Origin: Pollenia angustigena | Taxonomy: Eukaryota > Arthropoda > Insecta > Diptera > Polleniidae | DNA: 64,000 nt | Assembly (NCBI GenBank): GCA_930367215.1 | Contig: OV884059.1 | Coordinates: 63,707,393-63,771,392 of the forward strand | Direction: 5' to 3' | Shown: positions 41,035-52,139 of the stretch, in pieces | Layout of the letters: each line of letters begins with the position of its first letter | How positions within the stretch are numbered: position 1 is the first letter of the stretch | The notes under the pieces: model-generated | The model's database searches: none | Seen by the model: the letters and a program-made list of their open reading frames with translations, nothing else | Told to the model about the DNA's origin: nothing | Program-made: the position numbers and the translations under genes

Positions 41035-41349
41035 GCTAAGTTCATTAGCTTATAGACAACATTGCCACGCATAAAAATTGTTAAGCGATTTAAATTTTTG
41101 TTTAATGGAAATTATTGCAACTTTTAGCAGATTTAGGTATAAATAAGGACTTGATAACACATTTTAAAATATAATGTTTAATTCCATGCCAATTCAAAAT
41201 TCCGTTTTGAGTTTTCTTTTGATAGTTATTTCTAGAAACCGAAATTTATAAGCTCTTTTTTATAAAAGACAAATTAGGCATACTAGCTTAAAACAAGCTA
41301 TCTGGCAACTTTTCAATTATTCGCGTACATGTGTTCACATATACTACAA

Positions 41350-41706
41350 TGCAAATAATAGGACCAGTCCAAACGTGTAAAATGTAGCTCGCAAGGGACT
41401 AGTCCAAAAGTAACCCAAACGTATGGAAAAAACATGGTCTTTTTTACATTACAATGTCCTACGCCAGGACCATATAACCCAGCTTTGGACTACAAAGGAG
41501 TAGTTTTAAAACTAGTCCATGGTATACTCAAGAGGTTAAGTTTTGAAGTCGCTTAAAACGAGAGCACGTCGTTAAAAAACGAAGACATGTCGTCTCACTA
41601 CAAACACTTTTTAACAATGACATGATCCATGCTTGCATTACATCGGACCAGTCCATGGAGTAGTCCATTTTATTAAAATGGATCAGGTGGTCCAATATTA
41701 TTTGCA
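41350..41706. mobile_element. MITE with TGCAAATAATA ends
   Basis: The left end TGCAAATAATAGGACCAGTCC is mirrored at the right by TGCAAATAATATTGGACCACC on the minus strand. GGACTAGTCC/GGACCAGTCC motifs recur internally (41390-41520 and 41640-41695). No coding capacity. Confidence 0.6.
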
Positions 41707-41709
41707 GGG

Positions 41710-42020
41710 TACATATTGCACTTGATCAAGAACAGCGTATTAACTCAATATATAATTTTGTTCACTTTTTGGTAGAAATCGATACAGTTACAGCGGTAGA
41801 TGAATATGTATAACGATCTACCGCTGTAAAAATATCATGCTATTTTGTCTACTTTTTGGTAATAAAAAGGTTTTCTTTAAAATTATTTTTCATATGCCTT
41901 TAATGTAAAATTAAAAATAGTTTTGCTTCTACTAAAAATTTTTAAATTTTGAGTTAATGACATTTTGTTGATTAAGTGCGATGTGTATGTTAACAATTTA
42001 TTTTTATTTTTCTTGTTATT
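41710..42020 (+). repeat. Direct repeat, copy 2 (partner at 38639-38940)
   Basis: Diverged second copy of the 300-base segment described at 38639. The 3.1-kb spacing is filled by younger MITEs, so the duplication is older than those insertions or belongs to a dispersed repeat family. Confidence 0.7.
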
Positions 42021-42211
42021 GTTGGTATTATAAAACACTTTTGTTTCCTAAAAGTTTCAACAATAATTGGCACTTGTAATCGTTTTGAAAAAACTATTTG
42101 GTCTTTTAAATAAAATTGAGATCAAAACAATTTTAATTATATGGGAAACTTTCAGTTGGCCTCATCAAGACTTCAATGAAAATCTCTGCCACTTAGTTAC
42201 TATGTGGTATT

Positions 42212-44151
42212 TATACCCTCCACCACAATTAGTTGTGAAGAGGGTATACTAAGTTTGTCATTCCGTGTGAAACTTTTTTATTATTCATCTCAGACAACAT
42301 AAAGTATATATATATTCTGGGCCCTTGAGTAATTCTAAGTCGATTTAGCCATGTCCGTCTGTCCGTCTGTTGAAAACACGCTCACTTTCGAAAACTCAAA
42401 AGAACTAAACAAACTGGGTATCAAATTGCTTGTAGTAATCCTAAGCAGTTTGGGATTGAAATTCAGCAAAATCCGTTTCGTAGGATCAGAGCTATGAATC
42501 AATGTGTGGAACCACCACCTTAAAAAAAATTGATAATTTTGTTACAAAAAGTAACATAAATAGTGGAATAATGCACAGAATAACATAAGATTTTGCAAGA
42601 ATTCGTCTTATTCAACTGGAAATCACTCTCTGAAATTTCGTGAAGATCGGTACATAATTTACCCTAGGCCCCATATAAACCCTACTCCCGGAAAACAGTT
42701 TAGTATGCCTAAGACCATAATTAATAATGTTATCATAACAAAATTTGGCTCGTCACAGTTTTATAGGACTAGAAATGATACTGTGAAATTTCGTGAACAT
42801 CAGTTCATAATTTACCCTAGGCCCCATATAAACCTTACTCCCGGAAAACAGCGCAGTACGCCTAAATCCGTAAAAAATAATGCTATCATAACAAAATTTG
42901 GAACATAAAAGTTTTACAGGACTAGAAATAACACTGTGTAATTTCGTGAAGATCAGTTCATAATTTACCCTAGGCCCCATATAAACATTACTCCCGGAAA
43001 ACAGCTTAGTACGCCTAAAATCGTAAAAAATAACGCTATCATAACAAAATTGGGTACATCACAATTTTATAGAACTAGAAATGACACTGTGAAATTTGGT
43101 GAAGATCTGTGCATAACTTACCATAGGCCTCATATAAAGCCAACTCTGGTAAAATAATTAAATACGCGGTAAACTTTTTTCCAGTTTGGCTTCATATGGC
43201 CAGAAAAAATGTTATGTAATTTTGTGATATACGGTCCATAATTTACCCTAGATTCCATTTTAGCAGCCTTCTGACATTCACTGCAAACGCTTAAACTAAT
43301 TGCACCGCTGTATTGAAATTTATGTTTTTTAATACCAGAAATCGTTCTGCAGAATTTGGGATGATTGGTTCATAGCTTACCATGGCTTTTATATAATTTG
43401 TTCTCCTGAAAATCATTTAAGTTCAGCTTAAACTGATATTCTACTCAAGCAGTTTAAAATTGATTCTGATTGTCGGTCAATAATTTTATATAGGTCTAAA
43501 CCGCAACAAATTTTAATGCAGATGTCTGTTTTTACAAAGATTATAATAATTAATAGACATCATACAGATATTACTCCTAAAACATTCGAAGTGTCGGTGG
43601 AGGGTATCAAAGATTCGGCACAGCCGAATATAGCACTCTTTTTATAACCTGCAGAATTATGGGATGGCTCCAATATAAATTTCCCTCCTGAAAATCATAT
43701 AAGTTCGGCTTAAACTATAACGAATTATGATATTTTACTCAAGCTAGTAAAAATTTAAAAAAAGTCATACAACTTTCTGATTGTCGGTCAACAATTTAAT
43801 ATATGTATGTATGTCACACTTATTAAATATTTGACCAAACAAGCGTAACCACTACTTTTGTTAATAGTTAGTGGTCTTAATATCACAAAAAAAAAAACTA
43901 ATTATGCTACTAGACATAGCAAAAAATGTTTTTTGTAAGATGTTAGATATTATAATCAAAATAAATATTGGAAATTGAGGAAAATATTATTTAGCTTGCT
44001 TATTGGTCCCATTTTTTCCGTCAAATATTTGACAAGTGTGACCGTAGCTTAAGTCTGTTTTTATAAAGATAAGTTAATAATAAATATATATAACTGTCGG
44101 TGAAGGGTATCAAAGATTCGGCACAGCCGAATATAGCACTCTAACTTGTTT
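42212..44151 (+). repeat. Dispersed fly repeat, family C, long copy with duplicated 3' part
   Basis: Starts TATACCCTCCACCACAATTAG and GAGGGTATACTAAGTTTGTC. The family end GGGTATCAAAGATTCGGCAC plus AGCCGAATATAGCACTCT appears twice (43601-43640 and 44105-44142). Each is preceded by similar sequence (AAATCAT.TAAGTTC.GCTTAAACT at 43410 and 43690), so the 3' part is tandemly duplicated. Contains the 153-bp array. Confidence 0.65.
42600..43190 (+). repeat. 153-bp tandem repeat, four copies
   Basis: The landmark CATAATTTACCCTAGGCCCC (last copy CATAACTTACCATAGGCC) starts at 42653, 42806, 42959 and 43112: a spacing of exactly 153 bases each time. Each unit also has ATCATAACAAAATT and ACTCCCGGAAAACAG. 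The first three copies are very similar, which points to recent amplification by unequal exchange. Confidence 0.9.
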
Positions 44152-44811
44152 AAAATCATTTTTAATTTGTTGGCTTGTGTGTTTGCTCGGTTATCTTTTT
44201 TTATTTAAAAATACAATTTTGAATATATATTTAAATATTAAAATAAGTGATTAATTTGACAGTTGTTTATTTCAAAAACATAAAAAAAAATGTAGAAATT
44301 TAAATATTGTTTTGAAAAATATTTTGCCAGTAAAAAATTTATTTTCGATACTTTAACGAAACGAAAATGAGTAAAATATGTTAAGCACGTGCGTGTTTAT
44401 GGATCAGGGATGATAAATGCTATTCTCTAAATTGTACTTAATTTAGTACTGAGTTTTTTTTACCCTAATTGTACTTAAACTCAAGAATATATTTTTTACT
44501 TGTTTTATTTTTAGAATAACAAAAAATGTATTCATATTCTTTTGTATTACTATACATTTTTATTTAGAATATGCCATCGGCAATTAACAAAAAGTAATAA
44601 TTAAATAATAGACGAAGACTTTTTAGCTTGTTCTTCAGTTTATAGTGGAAATACGTTAAACCGAGTAACAAGTCTAAAATATATTATTTTAAAAAGTAGA
44701 TTTATATTTCATTAAAATATTAAGCTTAAAAGTTTTCTTTTAAAAAACATAAAAAAGTAAAAAAGTAAGTAAAGGTGACATTTCAGTTCAGTAAGATTTG
44801 GTAAGACACCA

Positions 44812-45180
44812 TGAATCGTTTAACGCTAGAACAACTCTTCCAAATTGTAGAAATTTACTTTGGAAATATAAACTGATAGGGCACTTGGTCCATTTAACAA
44901 AGCTCTTTTCTGGATAAATGGCTACATCATAAAACAAAATTTGCGGATTTTGGAGTGAAACATTCCTTTCGAAATGAACAAGGAACTGCTGTTACGGTGA
45001 ATGGCGAACGCCACGAGTCATGCTGACTGAATTGCAAAAAATAAGCAGCTAAGCATCAACGAGATTTGGTTCCAGTAAGATGGCGCAACATGTCACACAG
45101 CGCGCTTAACAATCTATTTATTGCAAAACCAATTTGGTGACAACTTTATTTCTTTAAGTGATCCTGTTCGCTGGCCCCTA
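44812..45180 (+). pseudogene. Mariner-type (Tc1/mariner superfamily) transposase relic
   Basis: Begins MNRLTLEQLFQIVEIYFGN, the usual start of this transposase (helix-turn-helix, DNA binding). Then it jumps by an internal deletion to a second-half segment: FRNEQGTAVTVNGER, then in a shifted frame EIWFQ*DGATCHTARLTIYLL and GDNFISLSDPVRWP. The DGATCHTA block carries the second catalytic Asp, and a TAA replaces the Gln before it. At least two frameshifts and several stops, so fully inactive. Same gene family as the relic at 55394-56006. Confidence 0.75.
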
Positions 45181-45959
45181 CAAAAATGTTTTGACATTCA
45201 TTTAACTCAATACGAAGAAATAATATTATTTTATTCTAGTCATAGTATAATAAGTACCAGGTAGGTTCATAAGGGAGAGTTGTCATTATTTGCCCATGTA
45301 ATGTCAAATTAATTTATTTGATTTACGACGCTTGTTTTAATTTTTTCCCCTTATTTTCTTTTGTTTGACGTTACATAAGTTTTAAAATTAAAAGCAAATA
45401 AGAATTTTAAAATTCTAATGACTATACCTCAGTGTTGCCAGTGAAATTTCGAGAAAGATACATTTTAGTTTCCAAAAAGATACACTTTTTCCCAAGGAGA
45501 TACATTTTGAAAAAAAATTTTGAAATCCATTTTTAACGTTTAACATTTATTAGCATAACATTTTTATTTCATATTTAATGAATATTGTAAAGAAATTGAT
45601 AGCATATAAATTAATTTTGATATTTATTTAAGTCATAAATATTAGGTATGTAATTTTTTTAAAATACAGTAAGCAAACTTTAAAATTAATTTTATGTAAC
45701 TATCAAATCAAATTCATTTTTGTAAAAATAAATATACGAGTTAAGGCGTTTATACTAAGACGATTATTTTAAAAAGTTCATATAAATTTCCTGAAAAAAA
45801 ATATGTTCATATTTCCTCAGAACAACTTTGCACTACTAGTAATCCTCGATTTAGGTGTATCGTATGTTAAAACCTCCTTAATGTTTTCTTTCACCATTAT
45901 TAAAGCTGCTATTGTATTAGTATTGAGTCGGTTACGATGATCAGTCTAATACTATGTTC
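45181..45959. other. No gene; possible hAT terminus
   Basis: CAGTGTTGCCAGTGAAATTTC at 45432 looks like a hAT end, and AGATACA..TTT motifs recur here and again near 46480-46550, but the opposite end is not clean. Otherwise AT-rich without genes. Confidence 0.35.
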
Positions 45960-46439
45960 ACACTTGGGTTCTTAAGCGCGTTTAAGCACCTCGAACGTGA
46001 TTAAACTCTAATCACATCAAAATCGAGATGATTACCCATACATTGAAGTGATTTGTTAATCACTTCAAATTGACATGATTACAACTAAATCACTTCGCTA
46101 ATCACATAGAATCCTCTGAACATACCTCAAACTATGTATAATGTAGAATCCGCCAACATGAATGTGTACAACCGGCCACGATTTTTGCTTAATGTTTTAA
46201 TTTGTTTCCTTAAATAATTCATAAATTCTCACAATTTCATCATTAATATGTTAAAAATAATCTTCTCATAACTTTGCAAAAGTATTTGTATCCATTTTTT
46301 AATACTTAAAGAAATATAAATGTGTTTGTTGTGTTTTTTTTCTTAATCATCCGTCATCTTAATCATCTCAAATGTAATGTGAACGGCTTTGATTAGCTAA
46401 ATCAACGTTTTTCTTAAACGCGTTTAAAAACCCAAGTGT
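45960..46439. mobile_element. MITE with ACACTTGGGTT ends
   Basis: The left end ACACTTGGGTTCTTAAGCGC and the right end, inverted, ACACTTGGGTTTTTAAACGC agree over about 26 bases up to GTTTAA. TAATCACxTC/GATGATTA motifs recur inside. 480 bp, no ORF. No clear target duplication. Confidence 0.7.
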
Positions 46440-46624
46440 ACATATTAATAAGTTTTAGTACATTTTGCGTACAGATTCAAAAGATACGAAAAATTTCAGG
46501 ATTATACCTGAAGCCATCAAAAGATGCGAAAAATGTATCTTTCGTATCCTAATGGCATCATATATACCAGGTACTTATTTTAAGATGATTCTAGTATTTT
46601 TATGATTTTAGGCATTCAAAATTA

Positions 46625-47300
46625 CCCAGCTAGCATTTTGTATCATAATGAAATCGTTTAGGAATCAGCTTCAAGAGCAAAATACCCGTATATGAGCTCA
46701 TTTTTCAATCATAAATGATACTCTCGTTGTGAGAAAAATGTAGTATTCCGATGAATCATCTGAAAGAATCATTTGTGATACAATTTTCTGTTTCCTTTTT
46801 GATATTTTAATGTTAGTTTTTATAATCATTTTGAGTTGTTTTCGTCTAATTTTTCAATCGTAAATTACATTTGTATATAGTTTTTGATTATAGTTCATAT
46901 CATTTTTTAATTGTCATTTTTTATTTTTTTAGCATAAAATCAGCACCATTATGGATATTGATTATTCGAACCAGCTTTATTTTGAACCGAACAAAAGTTA
47001 TCGGTTTTTCGCTAAGAAGAGAAGAAACAATATGAACTAACATTTATGTTCATAAATTGTCAATAATTTTTAGCCTTCTTTTTTATCCAAGCTTTTTATT
47101 TGTTTGGCTGACATGAAAGTTTCTATTTTTTCCATTTGGCAAAAACAAAAATTCAAAATATTTAAAAAATATTTAACATATCAATGAATTATATACGAAT
47201 CCTCTTTCTATCGCTCAAGTGATAAATCGTTTTAAGTCATCAAAACTGATCTGAAAAGACTCATTTTTTACAAAAAATAATCACACAAATGCTAGCTGGG
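46625..47300. mobile_element. MITE with perfect 14-bp ends and TA target duplication
   Basis: CCCAGCTAGCATTT at the left is perfectly inverted at the right (AAATGCTAGCTGGG), and each end is flanked by TA. TA duplication suggests the Tc1/mariner superfamily or a relative. Central sequence AT-rich, with repeated AATCAT/ATGATT motifs and no transposase. Confidence 0.8.
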
Positions 47301-47811
47301 TATGGTGAAATGGCGGATGAAAGTATTGAAAATCATCGAGAAAATAGTTTTTCATATTTTAAAGTGCTTTTGAAAAAAATCAATAAAATGAATTCCTTAA
47401 AACATCAATATATTTAAAGCTTATGAAAAATTTTGTTTCTTCAAATGTTACAGTTCGGTTTGTGCTTTGTTGTGATACAGACGTGTATTTTAGCCCCGCA
47501 TACAATTGGAACTATTAATTAATCACATTTGATTTTGTAATCTAAGCAGCGAATGGACGCTTAAAAAAAAAACAAAATAATATATTTTGTTAATTAAATT
47601 ATTTAACATAATAGTGAACAATTTAAAACGATCAAATTAAATAAAATAAATCAGTAAAAATATATATGTACGTATGAATGTTCATACATGTGTATACATA
47701 TTCTGAAAAAAACATTTAAATTCTGGTTTTTCTTTTGTTGTTGTAAAATACAATAAATAATAAAAATATTAAAGCAAAGCAAAACGGTGAAAAACAAAAA
47801 CAACTCTTTGC

Positions 47812-49329
47812 ATGAGTACAAACAGTGAAACAACACTAAGACAAAATGAAAGAAACGTTTACGTTTTAGTTAATGCAAATGAAAATAATGCAGAAATAAA
47901 TAAAACCAAACATAACAATATTAACTACCTAACGGCTAAGCCAATTACTCGAACACGTTCCCTCTCACCCTCGGTATTTACACAAACGGTGGATAGTGAC
48001 TCATTAAAAAAACTACAACAAGATTTGGTGACAAGTGTTGCCAGGCCAGCAAGTATTGCCGTGACGTCAAAAACAAATTTAGTGGGCAATGATACCATGA
48101 ACTTAAACACAAATGCAATGGAAAACCCCCCTGTAAAAAGTTGCCAAAAGCCTACAGTACAAGTTGGTATGGACAGGTACATAACAGTGCTTAAACGGGG
48201 ACGCAGCCCTACCTCTGCAGCAGTTGCTTCGGCCTCAAAAGTACCATCTTTTGATAAAATAAATACACAAAATCGTTTCGCGATTCTGGAGGATGAATCC
48301 TCTGAAGCACCAAACGTCATTAAATCGTCTAAGCCACCCCCGATATACCTTAGAGAGCAAAACTCTAATAAGTCAATAAAAAGTTTAATTTCGGAGATAG
48401 GTGAAAATTCCTTTTATGTAGCTGCAATAAAGCGCGGTATCATTAACGAGACTAAAATACAGGTGAATCACGAGGATGATTTTCGAAAGGTAATTACAAG
48501 ATTTGAGACTCTGAATAAAAACTTTTATACGTATCAACTGAAGAGCAGTAAAGGTCTTCAGGTAGTAATCAAGGGCATAGACTCATGCGTAGACCCAGGG
48601 GAAATTAAAGCTTTTTTGGAAGAGAAGGGCTTTAAAATCAAAAACGTAACAAATATCAAAAATAGGGAAAAAAATCCCCAACCACTATTTCGAGTGGAGC
48701 TTGAACCCGGCGACGTTAAGCTCAAAAAAAATGAAACGCATCCAATTTATAATTTGAAATATATTCTGTACAGAAGGGTAACTATTGAGGAGCCGCACAA
48801 AAGAAATGGTCCTGTTCAATGTCTAAACTGCCAGGAATTTGGCCATACTAAGGCATACTGCTACTTACCCCCTGTTTGCGTAGTATGTGGTGAATTACAT
48901 GGAACAGTTCTTTGCGACAAGTCTAAAACCGACCCCAACGTAAAAAAATGTAGCAACTGTGGCGGTAATCACACTGCCAATTATAGAGGATGCCCTGTAT
49001 ATACTATCGTCAAGCAGTCGGTCGGACCGAAAACTAATCCCCCTCAAATGCAGGTAACAAATCAGGTTAACACAAATGCAATTCAAGCCCCCCAGCCTAG
49101 TAATAACAGAACCTCTTACGCTAACGTCCTAAAATCAAACCATGAGCCAATGCAAGGTGCCTCGCCAAGTAATGATGAAACTCAATTTTCTAATTTAAGT
49201 CGTTTAGAAAAAACCATGGAAACATTAGTGCAAACAGTAAATAATTTTACGAACACAATGGGTAATATGATGCAGGAAATGCTTAGAATGCAATCGATGT
49301 TATTGCAAGCTGTACTTAACAAACCATGA
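47812..49329 (+). CDS. Jockey LINE ORF1, gag-like RNA-binding protein with CCHC knuckles
   Basis: 505 residues, complete. The N-terminal 170 residues are Asn/Thr/Ser-rich and probably disordered. A globular middle (about 190-325, with SLISEIGENSFYVAAIKRG and VVIKGIDSCVDPGEIKAFL) is the RRM-like/PRE_C2HC region of jockey Gag. Three zinc knuckles follow at about residues 335-395: CLNCQEFGHTKAYC, CVVCGELHGTVLC and CSNCGGNHTANYRGC. The C-terminus has a Met/Gln-rich coiled-coil-like segment (METLVQTVNNFTNTMGNMMQ). It packages element RNA and directs it to the nucleus. The TGA stop overlaps the ORF2 ATG as ATGA, a layout used for termination-reinitiation. Confidence 0.93.
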   Translation: MSTNSETTLRQNERNVYVLVNANENNAEINKTKHNNINYLTAKPITRTRSLSPSVFTQTVDSDSLKKLQQDLVTSVARPASIAVTSKTNLVGNDTMNLNTNAMENPPVKSCQKPTVQVGMDRYITVLKRGRSPTSAAVASASKVPSFDKINTQNRFAILEDESSEAPNVIKSSKPPPIYLREQNSNKSIKSLISEIGENSFYVAAIKRGIINETKIQVNHEDDFRKVITRFETLNKNFYTYQLKSSKGLQVVIKGIDSCVDPGEIKAFLEEKGFKIKNVTNIKNREKNPQPLFRVELEPGDVKLKKNETHPIYNLKYILYRRVTIEEPHKRNGPVQCLNCQEFGHTKAYCYLPPVCVVCGELHGTVLCDKSKTDPNVKKCSNCGGNHTANYRGCPVYTIVKQSVGPKTNPPQMQVTNQVNTNAIQAPQPSNNRTSYANVLKSNHEPMQGASPSNDETQFSNLSRLEKTMETLVQTVNNFTNTMGNMMQEMLRMQSMLLQAVLNKP

Positions 49330-51983
49330 ACTGTTTAAAAATTTGTTTTTGGTACGCAAACGGCATCCGCCAACATAAAAATGAATTAGAATACTTTCTT
49401 AAAAATAAACAAATTGATGTCATGATGATTTCTGAAACTCATTTGACCTCAAGAAGTACGTTTAAAATAAATGGTTATATACTATATGATACCAAGGACC
49501 CTCGAGATAGAGCTTGTGGAGGTTCTGCCATTTTAATAAAGGCCCGAGTCAAACACTACCTAATGTGTGATCATCGTGAAGATTATCTCCAGGCAACGAA
49601 CATTTGCGTTGAGGAATTAAATAGAAACCTAATAATTTCATCGTTATACTCCCCGCCTAGATTTTCAATATCGGAGGACCAATATTGTAAATATTTTAAA
49701 TCATTAGGACCGTGTTTCCTAGCCGCTGGCGATTATAACGCTAAACATACCCTCTGGGGGTCGCGACTTATAACACCAAAGGGTCGTGTTTTATTTAACA
49801 TAATTTCTAAAATGGATTTAAATGTGGTAGCGAGCGGACAACCAACATATTGGCCCACTGATCTTCAAAAAATTCCAGATGTCATAGATTTCGGCGTGGT
49901 TAAAAACATTCCCATAGAAACGATTCAAGTTGAAGCCTCCCTAGATTTATCTTCCGACCACACACCTACAATTGTTACTATAATGAACCCCAATAGAATT
50001 GTACCTCCGACGACAACTACGCAAATTAATTGGTTGAAATATAAAAAATATCTCAGTACCCATTGCACAGAAAATATTCCGCTCAGTACACCGGATTATG
50101 TAGATCGCTCTATTGACAATTTTGACAGTTTTCTGAAACTAGCTGTTCAACATTCCAATATTGCTCCCAAAAAAACAAAAACTATTAAAATATATTCCAC
50201 AGATGTCGAGCATCTTTTGTCTGAAAAAAGGAGGGCTCGAAGAGAGTGGCAATTGCACAGATCCCCTCAACTTAAGAACTTACTTAAAGAGTGTACAAAA
50301 AGACTAAGAAAGTTACTGCAGACTAAGAAAACGGCTTCTCTGGAAAAATATCTTAAGGAACTTGATGCAACCCCACAATCAGACTACTCATTATGGCGTG
50401 CAGCTAGAAATCTCAAAAGGCCAGTTGTCTCTAAACCACCATTAAGAAACTTGAATGGAAGTTGGGCAAGAAATGATGTTGAAAAAGGAAATCTGTTTGT
50501 CAATCATTTAAAAAACGTATTTACCCCAAATATATCTCACGATATTGCGGTCGAGTTACCACCTGTTGCTGCTAGAGCAGCTGTTCCGCTAAGATTTGAG
50601 ATAAGAGAAATCGAAAAGGCTATTTGTGATTTAAACCCCAAAAAGGCTCCTGGTTTTGACAAGATCAGCAACAAAATGCTTTTGGAGCTACCCAGCATAG
50701 CAAAGAAAATTATTCTTTTAATTTTTAATGCTATTTTACGCCTTGAATACTATCCTCAAAAGTGGAAGGTCTCCTTAGTCACCATGATACCTAAACCTGG
50801 AAAGGATCACACAAAAGTTGAGTCATATAGGCCTATAAGCTTACTTTCTAATATATCAAAGCTGTTTGAGAAGCTGTTAGCGTCAAAATTAACCCCAATT
50901 TTAAATGATAATAGATGTATTCCTAACCACCAATTCGGCTTTAGAAGAGAACACAGCACAATTGAGCAAACCCATCGTATAGTAAACGCAATAAGAAAAG
51001 CCTTTGAAGAAAAAAAATATTGTTCCGCTCTCTTCATCGATGTTTCTCAAGCTTTCGATAAAGTCTGGCATGAAGGCTTATTACATAAATTGAAGCTAAA
51101 CTTACCAGTAAACACACACAAGCTGTTAGAAAGCTACTTAGTCGGTCGAAAGTTTATTATTAAAGAAGGTGATTATTTAAGCTCTCCTCAGCAAATTGAC
51201 GCTGGAGTCCCTCAGGGAAGCATCCTGGGCCCACTTTTATACTTAATATATACCTCGGATATGCCAACAAACAACTACACACAAACTTCAACATTTGCTG
51301 ATGATACAGCTTTTTTGAGCGTGCACGAAAACCGTCAAGAAGCATCTCGATACCTACAGGATCATATATTTCAACTCGAACTATGGTTAAAGCAATGGAG
51401 GATAGAGGTCAATGAGCAAAAATGCGTACATATAACATTCACCTTGCGTCGGGAATCATGCCCCCCTATTAAAATCAATAATCAAATAATACCTCAAAAT
51501 TCGCATGTAAAATACCTCGGTATTCATCTAGATCGCCGTTTAACGTGGAAAAGCCATATAGAGGCAAAATTAACTCAAATGAAACTAAAAGCCATCCAAA
51601 TTCATTGGCTTATTGGAAGAAACTCTGTCCTTAGTCTCGACTGCAAACTTCTTCTTTACAACTCCATCTTAAAGCCAATCTGGTGCTATGGTATTCAGTT
51701 ATGGGGCACTGCCTCGGCCTCTAATATCGAAAAAATTCAAAGGCGCCAAAATAAACTACTTCGAATAATCACAGCTGCCCCTTGGTATGTTAAAAACTCA
51801 AATATTCACAAGGATCTCAATGTTCCTTTAGTTAAAACTATGATTACGAAATATGCAGTAAAATACTTAAAAAGGCTCGAATTGCACCCGAACCCACTAG
51901 CACGAAATATTTTAAATGATAGCGGCCACAGTCGCTTAAGAAGAAGAGACACTGCGGCACTTGTCCAAGTAGATGAGCGATAA
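49326..51983 (+). CDS. Jockey LINE ORF2, endonuclease and reverse transcriptase
   Basis: 885 residues, uninterrupted and of normal length. Endonuclease (1-225): CFWYANGIRQHKNELE, DVMMISETHLT (catalytic Glu), SLYSPPRF, AAGDYNAKHTLWGS (Asp/Asn), DVIDFGVVKN and LSSDHTPTI (Asp-His). RT (about 430-720): KKAPGFDKISNKML, YRPISLLSNISKLFEKLL, FGFRREHSTIEQTHRI, CSALFIDVSQAFDKVWHEG (first catalytic Asp), AGVPQGSILGPLLYLIY and STFADDTAFLS (catalytic FADD, near residue 656). The thumb region has VKYLGIHLDRRLTWKSHI, and the C-terminus has LNVPLVKTMITKYAVKYLKR. There is no RNase H, as expected of jockey. The start is fixed by the ATGA overlap with ORF1. Confidence 0.95.
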   Translation: MNCLKICFWYANGIRQHKNELEYFLKNKQIDVMMISETHLTSRSTFKINGYILYDTKDPRDRACGGSAILIKARVKHYLMCDHREDYLQATNICVEELNRNLIISSLYSPPRFSISEDQYCKYFKSLGPCFLAAGDYNAKHTLWGSRLITPKGRVLFNIISKMDLNVVASGQPTYWPTDLQKIPDVIDFGVVKNIPIETIQVEASLDLSSDHTPTIVTIMNPNRIVPPTTTTQINWLKYKKYLSTHCTENIPLSTPDYVDRSIDNFDSFLKLAVQHSNIAPKKTKTIKIYSTDVEHLLSEKRRARREWQLHRSPQLKNLLKECTKRLRKLLQTKKTASLEKYLKELDATPQSDYSLWRAARNLKRPVVSKPPLRNLNGSWARNDVEKGNLFVNHLKNVFTPNISHDIAVELPPVAARAAVPLRFEIREIEKAICDLNPKKAPGFDKISNKMLLELPSIAKKIILLIFNAILRLEYYPQKWKVSLVTMIPKPGKDHTKVESYRPISLLSNISKLFEKLLASKLTPILNDNRCIPNHQFGFRREHSTIEQTHRIVNAIRKAFEEKKYCSALFIDVSQAFDKVWHEGLLHKLKLNLPVNTHKLLESYLVGRKFIIKEGDYLSSPQQIDAGVPQGSILGPLLYLIYTSDMPTNNYTQTSTFADDTAFLSVHENRQEASRYLQDHIFQLELWLKQWRIEVNEQKCVHITFTLRRESCPPIKINNQIIPQNSHVKYLGIHLDRRLTWKSHIEAKLTQMKLKAIQIHWLIGRNSVLSLDCKLLLYNSILKPIWCYGIQLWGTASASNIEKIQRRQNKLLRIITAAPWYVKNSNIHKDLNVPLVKTMITKYAVKYLKRLELHPNPLARNILNDSGHSRLRRRDTAALVQVDER

Positions 51984-52139
51984 ACACCTATAAAAGTGAA
52001 CAGAACCCGCGATGAACAAAATTTTTGTCTGGCACTGGCAGGACAAAAAATAATATTAGGTTAAGATTTGATTAATTATTGTTAGTTCATATTTAATATA
52101 TGAAGATTCAATAAATAAAAAAAAAAACAAAAAAAAAAA

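Larger units (their letters stand above)
47451..52139 (+). mobile_element. Intact full-length jockey-clade LINE
   Basis: The 5' end CAGTTCGGTTTGTG is typical of jockey-group elements, which start with CA(G/T)T. It is preceded by AAATGTTA, and the same AAATGTTACA follows the A-rich tail at 52137-52146, giving a target duplication of 8-10 bases. A 361-base 5' UTR, ORF1 (47812-49329), ORF2 (49326-51983), a short 3' UTR, AATAAA at 52110-52115 and an A-rich tail follow. Both ORFs are free of stops and frameshifts, so this is a recent insertion and a candidate active copy. Confidence 0.92.

Noticed and set aside
42600..43190. CRISPR-like array
   Set aside because: Units are contiguous 153-bp tandem repeats without unique spacers, in a eukaryotic transposon context.
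47925..48320. 131-codon minus-strand ORF
   Set aside because: Antisense shadow of jockey ORF1, with no motif of its own.
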